Positions 27,946 through 36,898 of a DNA stretch of 64,000 nucleotides are shown one piece after another. The position numbers were made by a program, and so were the translations under genes. The notes under the pieces are model-generated. The model was not told the origin of the DNA. It worked only from the letters and a program-made list of their open reading frames with translations, and searched no databases. The stretch comes from Pseudomonadota bacterium (lineage in GTDB: Bacteria > Pseudomonadota > Gammaproteobacteria > Steroidobacterales > Steroidobacteraceae). Position 1 is the stretch's first letter, and each line of letters begins with the position of its first letter. Where the stretch lies: positions 1-64,000 of the forward strand of contig CAUJHJ010000033.1 of NCBI GenBank assembly GCA_963204835.1. The letters are read 5' to 3'.

Positions 27946-30839
27946 CAGTTGCTCGTGACGATGACGGCGATGTTGGTGAGGGCCGGCGTGCCGCCCGTGC
28001 AGCCCGCATTGAGGCAGTCGTAGGCGTCGAGGATGTAGGTGCCGGCTGAAGGCAGCGCCACCGTGAGGTCCTCGTTGCCGGATAGCTCGCCCCGATCCAG
28101 CTCGACACCGCGATGGTAGATGACGATATCGGGGTCGCGGCCCGCAGGCGCCGTGGCGACGATGCGCACGCTGCGCGCGCCCGCCACGTCGAGGCGCAGG
28201 AAGCGATGGTTCGAGAGTTTGTTCGGCGTGCCGAAGGTGGTGCCGACGCTGCGCACGATGACCGCGCCGCCGTCGACCGCGACCGGCGCGTAGAGCGGCA
28301 GCACGTCCGCCGACCCGGCCGAGTTCGTCTCGGTCGTCGCGAAAGGCTCGATGGTCGCCGACTGGACCTGCTGGTCGGCGACGATCGTGTCGATGTCCGC
28401 CGCGGCGGCCGGGTTTGCAGCCTTCAGCGCCGCGATGAACGGGAAGAGGCTGGTGAGCGCATCGGTCGCCCGCTGCGGGCCCGTGAGCACCTGCCAGAGC
28501 GGCGCGAAGCCGAGGGCGAGTGCATCCACCGAGCCGCCCGGGCCGCGGTCCTGCCGCGCATCCTGGAGGTCCCACAGGATCTCCCAGGCCGAGGCCTCGC
28601 TGAACCAGCCCCGCGTCGGGCCCGTGACCTCCTCGACGTTGAAGTAACTCACCCGCGTTTGGCCCGAGCCGAAGGTGTCGATGGCGATCGGGTCGCCGAG
28701 CGCCATCGCCGCGAAGGCGTAGCCGAAGCCCTCGCCGAAGGCGACGCGTGGATCGAGTCGGTCGCCGATCGCGTGCGGCCCGCCGATGTTGTCGGAGCGC
28801 GCGAACTGGTCCTCGATGTAATGGCCGAACTCGTGCGCGATCACGTGCGGGTCGTACTCGTCGGTGTCCATGTCGGCTTCGCCCGCGAGCGTGACCTGCG
28901 GGCCGCCGACGCCGTTCGAATAGAACGCCCCATCCGCGCCGCTGTTGCCGGTGCTCCAGTCGACGACGAGGGGCGGGAAGTTCGCGGCGGGCGCGACGCC
29001 GAGTATCAACTGCCGCGCGCGGTAGATCGTGTCGAGGATGGCGAAGGGCGCCGCCGCGCGTGTCCCGTTGGCGACGCGGGCCACCGGGTCCCAGCCGGAG
29101 GGAATGGCGAGGTTGCGCGTGCCGCCCGCCGTGCCGCTGCTCGCGGCCGCGCCGTCGAAGGCGTAGGTCGGTGCGCCGGCGCTCGCGTCGCGCACCTGCA
29201 CGCGCCAGCTGGGCGACGGCCCGCTGCGTGCCATCTCCGCGAGCGCCCGCACGATCACGTGGGTCGAGGGCGCCACCGCCAGCCCGTAGGTGCCATCCGG
29301 TTCCGTCGTGGTGCGCGCGAGTTCGGCCTGGGTCGACGCATCGATCGCGAGGACCGTGATGCCGCGAGCCGGGTCCTGGCGCGTACCTGCGTAGTCGAGT
29401 CCGTTGCCGAGGCTGGTGGGCACGCGCGCGAAGGTGATGCGGCCGGTTATCGGCACCGTGCCGGATGGCAGGGGTCGCACGAGCACCGCCACGCTGTCGG
29501 GCGCGCTCGAAGCGCCCACGTCGTCGGTGACGACCAGCGAGAAAACAAGCGTTTCGTCGGCCGTGACCGCAGGTGCCGTGAACGTGGCCGTGGCGGTGTT
29601 CGCGCCGTTCAGGCTGACGGCGCGTCCCGACTGCTGCGTCCACGCGTAACCGGCCACGGAACCACCCGCGTCGCTGCTCCCGGCACCGGATAGCGTGACT
29701 TGCGCGCCGGAGAGGGTGGTCTGGTCGGCGCCGGCGCTGGCCAACGGTGGGTCGTTCGGACCGGAGACCGAGACAGTCGTGGTCCCGCCGGAACTGCCGC
29801 CCGGACCGGTGCAGGTCAGGGTGAACGCCGTGACAGGGGCGTTGAGCGGGCCGGTGGAAAAGCTGCCCGTGGTGGGGCGGCTGCCACTCCACCCGCCGCT
29901 GGCCGTGCACGAGGTGGCGTTGGTGGTCGTCCACGAGATCGTCGACGAGCTGCCTGCCGTGACCGCGACAGGGTTGGCATTGATCGAAACGACCGGCGGG
30001 AACGCGGCTACGACGGTGACCGTGGTGGAGGCCGTCGTCGAGCCGGCCGGATTCGTGCAAGTGAGCGCATAGGTGGTGGTTGCCGTGAGCGGGCCGGTGC
30101 CTTCATGCGATACCTGGCCGGGCGTACTCGGCGGCCGCGAACCCGTCCAGCCACCGCTCGCCTGGCAGGCGTCCGTGCGCTGAGTAGTCCAGCTGAGCGT
30201 GCTGGCCGAACCGGTGACGATGGGGGTGGGCGATGCCGACAACGAGACCGAAGGCGGCTGTGGTGGCCCCACATTGACGACGACCGTTGCCGTGGTCGAG
30301 CCGCCGAGGCCGGTGCAGGTCAGCGAAAAAGTCGTGGCCGCGACCAGGCGCGCCGTGGTTTCGGAACCCGACGTCGGGCGGCTGCCGCTCCATCCGCCCG
30401 ATGCGGTGCACGAGCTCGCGTCCGTGCTGCTCCATTGCAGGCCGGTCGTGGTGAAGTAGTCAATGGACACGGGCGACGCCGATTGCAGGGTGACAACCGG
30501 CGCCCTGCGAACCGCGACAGAAACCTGGGAGAAAGCCGAACCGCCGGAGCCCGAGCAGGTCAGCAGATAGGTCGACGCGCCGTTGCCGGACGGCGCCACC
30601 GTTTCCGTACCGCTCGTGCCGCGACTGCCGCTCCAGGCATCCGAGGCCGTGCAACTCGTGGCGTTTGTCGAGGACCAGGTCAGGGTGACCGAGCCGCCGG
30701 CCGCCACTTCGGTCGCGGAGCTTGTCAGGGATACAGTCGGCGCAGAAGGCGGGGTCGGCGGGCCTGACGAATCGCCTCCGCCTCCGCCCCCGCAGGCGGC
30801 GAGCGCGAGTGCCAGCAAGGCGACGAGGTGTGCCCGCAT
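27945..30839 (-). CDS. Surface lipoprotein metalloprotease with four Ig-like repeats
   Basis: A 964-aa lipoprotein: signal ending LALAAC is followed by a polyglycine tether. Four tandem Ig-like modules of about 78-82 aa (about residues 30-340) each carry a Cys pair in the pattern SCTASGGWSGSRP...LTC. A PKD/REJ-like module follows (PPLASAGADQTTLSGAQVTL), then a carboxypeptidase-regulatory-like domain (GITVLAID) and a zinc protease domain. The zinc site is HEFGHYIED near residue 668 and a downstream AFGEGFGYAFAAM supplies a plausible third Glu ligand, as in gluzincins. A C-terminal jelly-roll follows. It is probably an exposed or secreted protease that binds its target through the Ig repeats. 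Confidence 0.85.
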   Translation of the reverse strand: MRAHLVALLALALAACGGGGGGDSSGPPTPPSAPTVSLTSSATEVAAGGSVTLTWSSTNATSCTASDAWSGSRGTSGTETVAPSGNGASTYLLTCSGSGGSAFSQVSVAVRRAPVVTLQSASPVSIDYFTTTGLQWSSTDASSCTASGGWSGSRPTSGSETTARLVAATTFSLTCTGLGGSTTATVVVNVGPPQPPSVSLSASPTPIVTGSASTLSWTTQRTDACQASGGWTGSRPPSTPGQVSHEGTGPLTATTTYALTCTNPAGSTTASTTVTVVAAFPPVVSINANPVAVTAGSSSTISWTTTNATSCTASGGWSGSRPTTGSFSTGPLNAPVTAFTLTCTGPGGSSGGTTTVSVSGPNDPPLASAGADQTTLSGAQVTLSGAGSSDAGGSVAGYAWTQQSGRAVSLNGANTATATFTAPAVTADETLVFSLVVTDDVGASSAPDSVAVLVRPLPSGTVPITGRITFARVPTSLGNGLDYAGTRQDPARGITVLAIDASTQAELARTTTEPDGTYGLAVAPSTHVIVRALAEMARSGPSPSWRVQVRDASAGAPTYAFDGAAASSGTAGGTRNLAIPSGWDPVARVANGTRAAAPFAILDTIYRARQLILGVAPAANFPPLVVDWSTGNSGADGAFYSNGVGGPQVTLAGEADMDTDEYDPHVIAHEFGHYIEDQFARSDNIGGPHAIGDRLDPRVAFGEGFGYAFAAMALGDPIAIDTFGSGQTRVSYFNVEEVTGPTRGWFSEASAWEILWDLQDARQDRGPGGSVDALALGFAPLWQVLTGPQRATDALTSLFPFIAALKAANPAAAADIDTIVADQQVQSATIEPFATTETNSAGSADVLPLYAPVAVDGGAVIVRSVGTTFGTPNKLSNHRFLRLDVAGARSVRIVATAPAGRDPDIVIYHRGVELDRGELSGNEDLTVALPSAGTYILDAYDCLNAGCTGGTPALTNIAVIVTSN

Positions 30840-30955
30840 TCTTTGCCCACAGCCGCCGGGTGGCGACCCCCACCGTCACTATGACCTAGGCCCGCGCCGG
30901 CGGGCAAGCCCGGCGCAGCTGTACCTGAAACCAGACGCCTCGCGGGCGAGCCGGT
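30840..30955. other. Intergenic gap with GC-rich hairpin
   Basis: 116 bases between two minus-strand genes. Around 30896-30918 there is an imperfect GC-rich inverted repeat (GCCGG...CCGGC) but no T-run, so I do not call it a terminator. Nothing else recognised. Confidence 0.3.
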
Positions 30956-31492
30956 TCAGCCTTCCTTGGTGAGGACCGCCTTGCCGTCCTTCACGGGCAG
31001 TCGCGCGCCCGGGTCGTGGTCCATCTTCACGGTGTGCTCGACGTCGTCCAGCCGGTAGCGCACCTTGAACTGCCCGGTCGGGACGTCCTTCGAGTCGTAC
31101 ACCGTCTCGCAGCGGCGCTGCGTGACCTGCTCGGTGTTCCCTTCCTGGATGCGCTCCTGCACCTTGTTGCCGGCGTAGCCGCCCGCCGCGGCGCCGGCGA
31201 CAGTCGCGAGGTCGCGGCCCGAGCCGCTGCCGACCTGGCTGCCGAGCACGCCGCCGATCACCGCGCCGACCACGGTGCCTGCGACCTGGTGCCTGTCCTT
31301 CACCGGCTTCTGCTGCGTGACGAGTTCGTCGTGGCAGACCTCGCGCGGTGTCTTCACCGTGCGCATGATCGCTTCCGAGGACAGCACTTCGGCGGATGAA
31401 CCGCCCGACATCGCGCGATAGCCGGCGAGTGCCGCGACACCGGTGACGAGGACTGCGCCCGCGACGGCGCCGATCAAGGTTTGCCTGTTCAT
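30956..31492 (-). CDS. Glycine-zipper 2TM (17 kDa antigen-like) protein
   Basis: A 178-aa envelope protein. The N-terminal signal/membrane helix (LIGAVAGAVLVTGVAALAGY) is followed by a glycine zipper (VAGTVVGAVIGGVLGSQVGS then DLATVAGAAAGGYAGN) as in the Rickettsia 17-kDa antigen and SlyB-like proteins, and a C-terminal beta segment with TQRRCETVYDSKDV...VRYRLDDVEHTVKMD. The ATG at 31492 places the signal at the N-terminus. Such proteins sit in the outer membrane or envelope and respond to stress; role here unknown. Confidence 0.83.
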   Translation of the reverse strand: MNRQTLIGAVAGAVLVTGVAALAGYRAMSGGSSAEVLSSEAIMRTVKTPREVCHDELVTQQKPVKDRHQVAGTVVGAVIGGVLGSQVGSGSGRDLATVAGAAAGGYAGNKVQERIQEGNTEQVTQRRCETVYDSKDVPTGQFKVRYRLDDVEHTVKMDHDPGARLPVKDGKAVLTKEG

Positions 31493-31561
31493 GCCGCCAT
31501 GCTCCATGTCCGGGTCCGGGGACGGCAGGGTCACGCGCCGCAACCGCCTGTGCGAATCGTC

Positions 31562-32665
31562 CTACACGGAACGCTTCTGCAGGACCTCGGCGCTTTCCGG
31601 CACGAGGCGCAGCCAGATGCGCTCGCACTGGCGCCCGGGCGCGCCCGCGGCGCGCAAGGTCGCGAGCGCGGCTTCGTCGTCCACGCCGCCGCCCGATCGC
31701 ACCACGGCGAGCGCGCCGGTGAGGCGCCCGAGGCGCACGCTTCGCCCGAGCGGCGACAGCGCGCCGTCCCCGGCGTCGGGCCGCTGTTCGTCGATCGCGG
31801 CGAGCACGCCCTCCGACAGTTGCCAGCTTGCCGCGACTGCGCGCGCGGCATGCGCCGCGTGGCTGTCGATCAGGTGGGCGACCAGCTCGGGCGAGGGCGC
31901 GAGGCCGCCCTGGCTGACGTAGCGCTCCATCGCCGCGCGAAACACGATGATCGTGCCGAGGCCGAGCAGCAGCGCGAGCAGCTGCGCGGCGAAGGGGTCG
32001 CTGTCGTCGACGATCGCGGCAAAGGTCTCGGCGGCGATGCCCGCGCGGAAGGCATGATCCCAGGCGGTATCCGGGAAGCGCGGAAAATGCCCGGTGCGCA
32101 CGCGAAAGACGGGCTGCATGATCGCGGCCGCCACCAGCCGGCGCAGTCCCTCGGTACCGAGCACCGCCACCGCGCGATCGATGCTTTCGACGGGCTTGGC
32201 CGAGAGGCGATAGTAGGGGCTGTTCGCGAGTCGCAGCAGGTCGCCCGCGAGCGCCGGGTCCCGGGCAATGATCGCGGCGAGTTCGCGTCGCGACGTTTCG
32301 GGATCGTTCACCGCGCGCAGCAATTGCGGCAGGAGCAGTGGCCGGCGCGGCAGGGTCGCCTGCAGGGCGGAACCCGCGATGTCGTCCGCCACTTGCGCGG
32401 CCACGCGCTCGTGGCCGGGCGGGACCTGCGGTTCGAGTTGCGGTGCCGAGAGCGCGAGGCGATGCAGCGCGGTCCATGCTTCGCGCGCGGCCGGGCCGGA
32501 TGTGGTCGCCGTGGTCCCGGCCGCGGCGGTTCGGGACGCGGCGGCCGCCGCGGGCGGGGCGGGGGCCGGCTGCGCGGCGTCCCGCCGGCGAGCGCGCACG
32601 ACGTAGGCGAGCGCCACGAGCGCGAGCAGCGCCACCGCGAGGGACAGGGCAACGGGCGTATCCAT
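31562..32665 (-). CDS. HDOD-domain signalling protein with N-terminal membrane anchor
   Basis: A 367-aa protein. Residues about 5-24 form a membrane helix, an Ala/Pro-rich linker follows, and the HDOD domain occupies about 115-310 (LPQLLRAVNDPETSRRELAA, AIIARDPALAGDLLRLANSP, FPDTAWDHAFRAGIAAETFA). HDOD domains lack the metal-binding residues of HD phosphohydrolases and act as signal scaffolds. It starts 17 bases before the neighbouring GMC gene's stop, on the same strand. Specific pathway unknown. Confidence 0.82.
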   Translation of the reverse strand: MDTPVALSLAVALLALVALAYVVRARRRDAAQPAPAPPAAAAASRTAAAGTTATTSGPAAREAWTALHRLALSAPQLEPQVPPGHERVAAQVADDIAGSALQATLPRRPLLLPQLLRAVNDPETSRRELAAIIARDPALAGDLLRLANSPYYRLSAKPVESIDRAVAVLGTEGLRRLVAAAIMQPVFRVRTGHFPRFPDTAWDHAFRAGIAAETFAAIVDDSDPFAAQLLALLLGLGTIIVFRAAMERYVSQGGLAPSPELVAHLIDSHAAHAARAVAASWQLSEGVLAAIDEQRPDAGDGALSPLGRSVRLGRLTGALAVVRSGGGVDDEAALATLRAAGAPGRQCERIWLRLVPESAEVLQKRSV

Positions 32666-32682
32666 CGCCCGCTAGCTTATCG

Positions 32683-34338
32683 TCAAATGTCGTTGGCGCG
32701 CGCGAGGCGCGCGATGTGCTCCCCGGCGCGGAAAGCCAGCGCCTGGATCGTCATGGTCGGTTGCCCGCGCCCGGACGTGACGAAGCTCGAACCGTCGCAG
32801 ATGAAAAGGTTCGGGACATCGTGGGTGCGGTGGAAGCGATCGACCACGGAGGCGGCCGGATCGTTGCCCATGCGGCAGGTGCCGAGGAGGTGGGGGGAGT
32901 TGATGCCCTCCGTGACCGGATACCGCCAGGTGCGCAGTGCGCCGGCGGCCTGCAGGATTTCCTCGCCGCGGGCCTGCAGGAAGCGCGCGTTCGCAAGGTC
33001 GTCGGGGTGATCGCGGTAAGTGACGCGGATGCAGGGCTGGCCCCAGGCATCCTTCAGCGCGGGATCGAGGCTCACGCTGTTGCGCTCGAGCGCGAGCGAA
33101 GTCGAGTGCTGCGTCGAGAGCATCGTGCGCGGGAACGCCCGCAGGCGCTGCTTGAAGCCCTCGCCCCAGCGCGGCTCGCCAGGCGGCCGGTCGAGCGCCC
33201 AGACCATCGGCGCGGGGCCGATGCGCGCATCGATGCCGCCGCCGCCATAGTGGCCGCGCCTCGGGTCGCTGTCGTAGAAGTCGTGCGAGATGCGCGTGAC
33301 CTGCACGCTCTTGTACTCGTTCAGCTCGTGCTCGAACTCGGCCTCGACCTGCGCGTAGGTGTTGAACATGAGGTTCTTGCCGACGAGGCCGCTCGAGTTC
33401 GCGAGCCCCTGCGGGAAGCGGGCGCTCTCGGAGGCGAGCAGCAGGCGCGCCGTTTCCGCGCCGTTCGCCGACAGCAGCACCGCGCGCGCCTTCTGGAAGC
33501 GCTCGCGCCGCTCGCCGTCGAAGTAGTGCACGCCCGTGACGCGCCCCCTGTCGTCGGTGGGCACGCGGAAGACATAGCTCAGCGGACGCACTTCGCAGCG
33601 GCCGGTCGCCTCGGCTTCCGGGATCATCGTGTAGAGCGTCGAGGACTTCGCCATCGCCTCGCAGCCGAAGCCCATGCAGAAGCCGCAGTGGATGCAGGCG
33701 GGCCGGCCGCGGAAGGGCACCGAGGCGATGGCCATCGGCGCGGGAAAGGGATGCAGGCCGAGCTTCTTCGCGCCGCGCTCGAACAGCACGCCCGAGGATT
33801 TCACCGGCAACGGCGGCATCGGATAGGGCTTCGAGCGCGGCGGATCGTTCGGGCAGGCGCCCGCGAGCCCGGAAACACCCACCTCCCATTCGACCTTCGT
33901 GTAGTAGGGCTCGAGCTCGGCGTAGCTGATCGGCCAGTCGGCGAAGGACGTGCCCGCGATCGGCCCGAGCAGGCTGCGCTCGCGGAAGTCGACTTCATGG
34001 AAGCGCCAGAAGTTGGCCGTGAAATGCGCCGTGCTGCCGCCGACGGTCTGCGCATACCACGCGGGCAGCGGCCCGTTCGCGACCGGCTGCGCCTCGGCCG
34101 CCGGATCGTTGCGGAAGGACTGCGGCGTCGTGCGTGCACTGTTCGTCAGCGCGTCGAGGAAGAAATTCCCGAGTTCGTCGTGCCTGAAGGAGGCCGCCGT
34201 GTGGCGCGGGCCGCGCTCGAACAGCACGACGGAGAAGCCTGCCTGCGAGAGCTCGCGCGCGAGCACGCCGCCGGCGGCGCCCGAGCCGACGATCGCGAAA
34301 TCGACCGTTTCGCCGTCGCGGTACTGCTTCAAGCTCAT
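32683..34338 (-). CDS. GMC-family oxidoreductase (large subunit)
   Basis: A 551-aa flavoprotein of the glucose-methanol-choline family, oxidising an alcohol or sugar. FAD motif AIVGSGAAGGVLARELSQAG lies near residue 14 and a family His in the C-terminal motif NSPHLLGTCRMG. A cysteine-rich stretch CIHCGFCMGFGCEAMAK (about 210) is a mark of the gluconate 2-dehydrogenase/sorbose-type large subunits. It overlaps its small-subunit gene as ATGA, a normal pairing in this family. No gene for the usual cytochrome c partner is seen. Substrate unknown. Confidence 0.88.
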   Translation of the reverse strand: MSLKQYRDGETVDFAIVGSGAAGGVLARELSQAGFSVVLFERGPRHTAASFRHDELGNFFLDALTNSARTTPQSFRNDPAAEAQPVANGPLPAWYAQTVGGSTAHFTANFWRFHEVDFRERSLLGPIAGTSFADWPISYAELEPYYTKVEWEVGVSGLAGACPNDPPRSKPYPMPPLPVKSSGVLFERGAKKLGLHPFPAPMAIASVPFRGRPACIHCGFCMGFGCEAMAKSSTLYTMIPEAEATGRCEVRPLSYVFRVPTDDRGRVTGVHYFDGERRERFQKARAVLLSANGAETARLLLASESARFPQGLANSSGLVGKNLMFNTYAQVEAEFEHELNEYKSVQVTRISHDFYDSDPRRGHYGGGGIDARIGPAPMVWALDRPPGEPRWGEGFKQRLRAFPRTMLSTQHSTSLALERNSVSLDPALKDAWGQPCIRVTYRDHPDDLANARFLQARGEEILQAAGALRTWRYPVTEGINSPHLLGTCRMGNDPAASVVDRFHRTHDVPNLFICDGSSFVTSGRGQPTMTIQALAFRAGEHIARLARANDI

Positions 34339-34871
34339 GGCGAGTACCCGGGATAGTCGCGGTCGTACCAGCCGAAGGGTGGCTGGTAGGCGTGCGTGTC
34401 CTCGAGGTTGATCAGCCGCCAGCCGAGTCCGTCGCGATTGCCGCCGTAGTCGGGGGATGCGAACAGGCCGAGTACGGTGAGCATGCGCAGTTGCTCGAAG
34501 AGCGGCTTTCCCTCGAGCGTCGCGAAATCGGGGAACGGGCGCGGCAGCGCCGCGAGATCGCGCAGGACCTCCGCGCGCTGCCCCGCGAAGAAACTGCCGA
34601 ACGCGCGGTCGATGAAATACACGATGCCCGCCTCATGGGCGCCGGGGCCCTCGCTGCCGGAGGGCACGATCGCTGCGGTGAAAGCGTCGATGTCACGGGC
34701 TTCTGCGGCGGTGAGCACCTGGAGCGGTGGCGCCGCGCCGCTTGCCGCCAGCGCGAGGTTTGCGTGCGCGTGCCGGGCGGCGGCCGCGATGGCCGGCGCA
34801 TGCAAGGAAAGCCAGGCCGTGCCGAGGCCGGCGACCCCGAGTCCTTCGAGGAATCCCCGTCGAGTAGTCAT
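34335..34871 (-). CDS. Gluconate 2-dehydrogenase subunit 3 family protein (GMC small subunit)
   Basis: A 178-aa protein that exports its GMC partner: the N-terminus MTTRRGFLEGLGVAGLGTAW is a twin-arginine signal, and the mature domain (VLTAAEARDIDAFTAAIVPSG, GIVYFIDRAF, FEQLRMLTVLGLFASPDYGGN) matches the subunit-3 family. The start at 34871 is chosen for the RR signal. Four-base overlap with the large subunit gene supports a hetero-oligomer carried together through Tat. Confidence 0.87.
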   Translation of the reverse strand: MTTRRGFLEGLGVAGLGTAWLSLHAPAIAAAARHAHANLALAASGAAPPLQVLTAAEARDIDAFTAAIVPSGSEGPGAHEAGIVYFIDRAFGSFFAGQRAEVLRDLAALPRPFPDFATLEGKPLFEQLRMLTVLGLFASPDYGGNRDGLGWRLINLEDTHAYQPPFGWYDRDYPGYSP

Positions 34872-34911
34872 CCCTGCACCCCCGATGCGCCCCGGCGGGC
34901 GCGCGGGAATG

Positions 34912-35598
34912 CTACATCGGCGCGCCGGGCTTGGCGATGCCGATCCAGGCCGCGAGCGCGAGTCCCGCCCAGATCGCGAGCACATAGGGCCGGCAGGAGC
35001 GCAGGCCTTCCGCCATGTCGCGATCGCTCGCTTCCGTCGCGCCGCTCGCCAGCAACTGGCGGTAGCCGCTGACGAAGCGCGGCAGCTTCATGCGGATCAC
35101 GAGGCCGCAGAAGATCAGCGCCGCGAAGATCAGCAGCTTCGCCGCGAGCCAGGGGTACGGATTCAGGCGCCCGTCGCCGTAGGCATAGCCCACTGAAGCG
35201 ATCAGCGCGAAGATCATGAAGCAGCGGAACAGGAAGTCGAACTTCGCGAGCTTGGCGCCGAGCGGCTGGCCCTGGTAGTGGTGCACGGCCCAGACGAGCA
35301 GCACCCAGAGCGGACCGAGCGCGAGGATCAGCGGCAATTGCCCGGGCAGGTGGGGCACGCCGATGTAATACGCGAGCAGGCCGCCGACCGTCAGCATCAG
35401 CGCGAGGCAGTAGCGCGGCAACTGGTCGAGTTCGATGAAGATCCGGAAGGCGGTCAGGCGCGAGTCGCGCGACAGCTTCGGGTCGATCACGAAGCCGCTC
35501 GAGTAGAACACGCCGACATCGCCGCCGAGCCAGTAGACGAACAGCAGGATGTGCGCGAACTTGACGAGTGAATACGCGAGCGGTGCATCGACCATCAT
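34912..35598 (-). CDS. Multi-pass membrane protein next to GMC dehydrogenase
   Basis: A 228-aa hydrophobic protein with about six to seven membrane helices (for example 10-28, 52-73, 82-101, 145-166, 205-222). Histidines in the first helix (FAHILLF) and in WAVHHYQG could bind haem, as in cytochrome b-like or CopD-like partners. GGAGGGAG sits just before the ATG (35598; a second ATG at 35595 is equally placed). It precedes the Tat small subunit and GMC genes by 40 bases on the same strand, so a role as the dehydrogenase's membrane electron acceptor is plausible but unproven. Confidence 0.7.
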   Translation of the reverse strand: MMVDAPLAYSLVKFAHILLFVYWLGGDVGVFYSSGFVIDPKLSRDSRLTAFRIFIELDQLPRYCLALMLTVGGLLAYYIGVPHLPGQLPLILALGPLWVLLVWAVHHYQGQPLGAKLAKFDFLFRCFMIFALIASVGYAYGDGRLNPYPWLAAKLLIFAALIFCGLVIRMKLPRFVSGYRQLLASGATEASDRDMAEGLRSCRPYVLAIWAGLALAAWIGIAKPGAPM

Positions 35599-35640
35599 GA
35601 CTCCCTCCGGTGCCGGCGCGATCATACCCGCCTTTGCCGC

Positions 35641-36888
35641 CTACGGGTCCTTGCCGGCCACGATCAGCCGCGCGCCCCGCCCGTAGGTGAAGAACGACCA
35701 GCCCCACTGCAGCAACACCGAGGCGCGGCTGCGAAAGTTCGTGAGTCCCATGATGTGCACGAGCAGCCACAGCCACCAGGCGATCCGCCCGCCGAAAGTC
35801 AGCCGCCCGATCTCGCAGATCGCCCGCTGGCGGCCGATCGTCGCCATCTGGCCCTTGTCCCGGTAGCGGAAGGTGGCGCGCGGCGCCCCGCGTCGGTCGG
35901 CAAGGATGCAGGCCGCCGCGTAGCGGCCCTGCTGGATGGCCACTTGCGCCACGCCGGGCAGCGCCCGTTGCGAGGTCGGGTCGATGCAGGCGGCGAGGTC
36001 GCCCGTGACGAACACGCAGTCGTGGCCGGCGATCGTGATGCCCGCGGTCACCGGCACGCGCCCCGCACGGTCGAGCGGCACGCCGAGCGATTGAGCGAGC
36101 GGCGAGGCGCGCACGCCGGCCGCCCAGACGACGGTGCGCGTCGCCAGCCGCTCGTCCCCGAGGGTCACCGTGCCCGCCGCAATCCCGGTGACCGCGGCGC
36201 CGAGGCGCACGTCGACGCCGAGCGCGGTGAGGTCGCGCCGCGCGCGCGCCGAAGAGCGCTCGGTGAAGGACGGCAGCAGCCTCGGGCCGGCCTCGACCAG
36301 CAGCACGCGGGCCTTGCGCGGATCGATGCGGCGAAAATCGCGCGCCAGGGTGTAGCGGCTCATCTCGGCGATGGCACCGGCCATTTCAACGCCGGTCGGG
36401 CCGCCGCCCACGACGACGAAGCTGAGCCAGGCCTGTTGCTCCACCCAGTCGGCGCAGCGCTCGGCCTGCTCGAAGGCGAGCAGGATGCGGGCGCGCATCG
36501 CGGTCGCCTGCGAGAGCGTCTTGAGCCCCGGCGCGTAGGGTTCCCACGCATCGTGGCCGAAGTACGCATGGGTCGCGCCGGCGCCTATCAAGAGATAGTC
36601 GCCGTCGAACGGCCCGGCGTCGGTGTCGACGCGGCGGGCCGCGAGGTCGATGCGCTGCGCGTCCGCCATCAGGACCCGCACGTTCCTCGCGCCGCGCAGG
36701 ATGCTGCGCACCGGAGCCGAGATGTCGGCCGGGCTCAGTGCGGCGGTCGCCACCTGATAGAGGAGGGGCTGGAAGAGGTGATGGTTCGAGCGATCGAGCA
36801 GCACGACCTCGATGCCCGCGCGGTTCGCGAGTGCCCGGGCGGCGGCGAGGCCCGCAAAGCCCGCGCCGACGATGACGACGCGTGTCAC
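35641..36888 (-). CDS. ndh: Type II NADH dehydrogenase (NDH-2)
   Basis: A 415-aa single-subunit FAD enzyme that passes electrons from NADH to quinone without pumping protons. FAD motif VVIVGAGFAGLAAARALA lies at the N-terminus, HHLFQPLLYQVATAALSPADIS and the NADH motif VVVGGGPTGVEMAGAIAEM (about 155) follow, then VTGDLAA for flavin. A C-terminal amphipathic stretch with IAWWLWLLVHIMGLTNF is the usual membrane anchor. Starts MTRVVIVGAG. It lies between the methyltransferase and the GMC cluster on the same strand. Confidence 0.9.
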   Translation of the reverse strand: MTRVVIVGAGFAGLAAARALANRAGIEVVLLDRSNHHLFQPLLYQVATAALSPADISAPVRSILRGARNVRVLMADAQRIDLAARRVDTDAGPFDGDYLLIGAGATHAYFGHDAWEPYAPGLKTLSQATAMRARILLAFEQAERCADWVEQQAWLSFVVVGGGPTGVEMAGAIAEMSRYTLARDFRRIDPRKARVLLVEAGPRLLPSFTERSSARARRDLTALGVDVRLGAAVTGIAAGTVTLGDERLATRTVVWAAGVRASPLAQSLGVPLDRAGRVPVTAGITIAGHDCVFVTGDLAACIDPTSQRALPGVAQVAIQQGRYAAACILADRRGAPRATFRYRDKGQMATIGRQRAICEIGRLTFGGRIAWWLWLLVHIMGLTNFRSRASVLLQWGWSFFTYGRGARLIVAGKDP

Positions 36889-36898
36889 GCCACCGCCC

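Noticed and set aside
26852-28108. Long minus-strand frame ending in the DUF502 protein
   Set aside because: Only the part from TTG 27427 is protein-like; the upstream part is Arg/Ala-rich shadow of the lipoprotein gene. I found no reason to call a frameshift or fusion.
28113-29693. 526-codon plus-strand frame inside the metalloprotease
   Set aside because: No recognisable domain; antisense to a protein with a clear zinc motif and signal.
29700-30767. CRISPR or tandem DNA repeat at the metalloprotease Ig modules
   Set aside because: Repetition is at the protein level with drifted DNA; no spacers or constant repeats.
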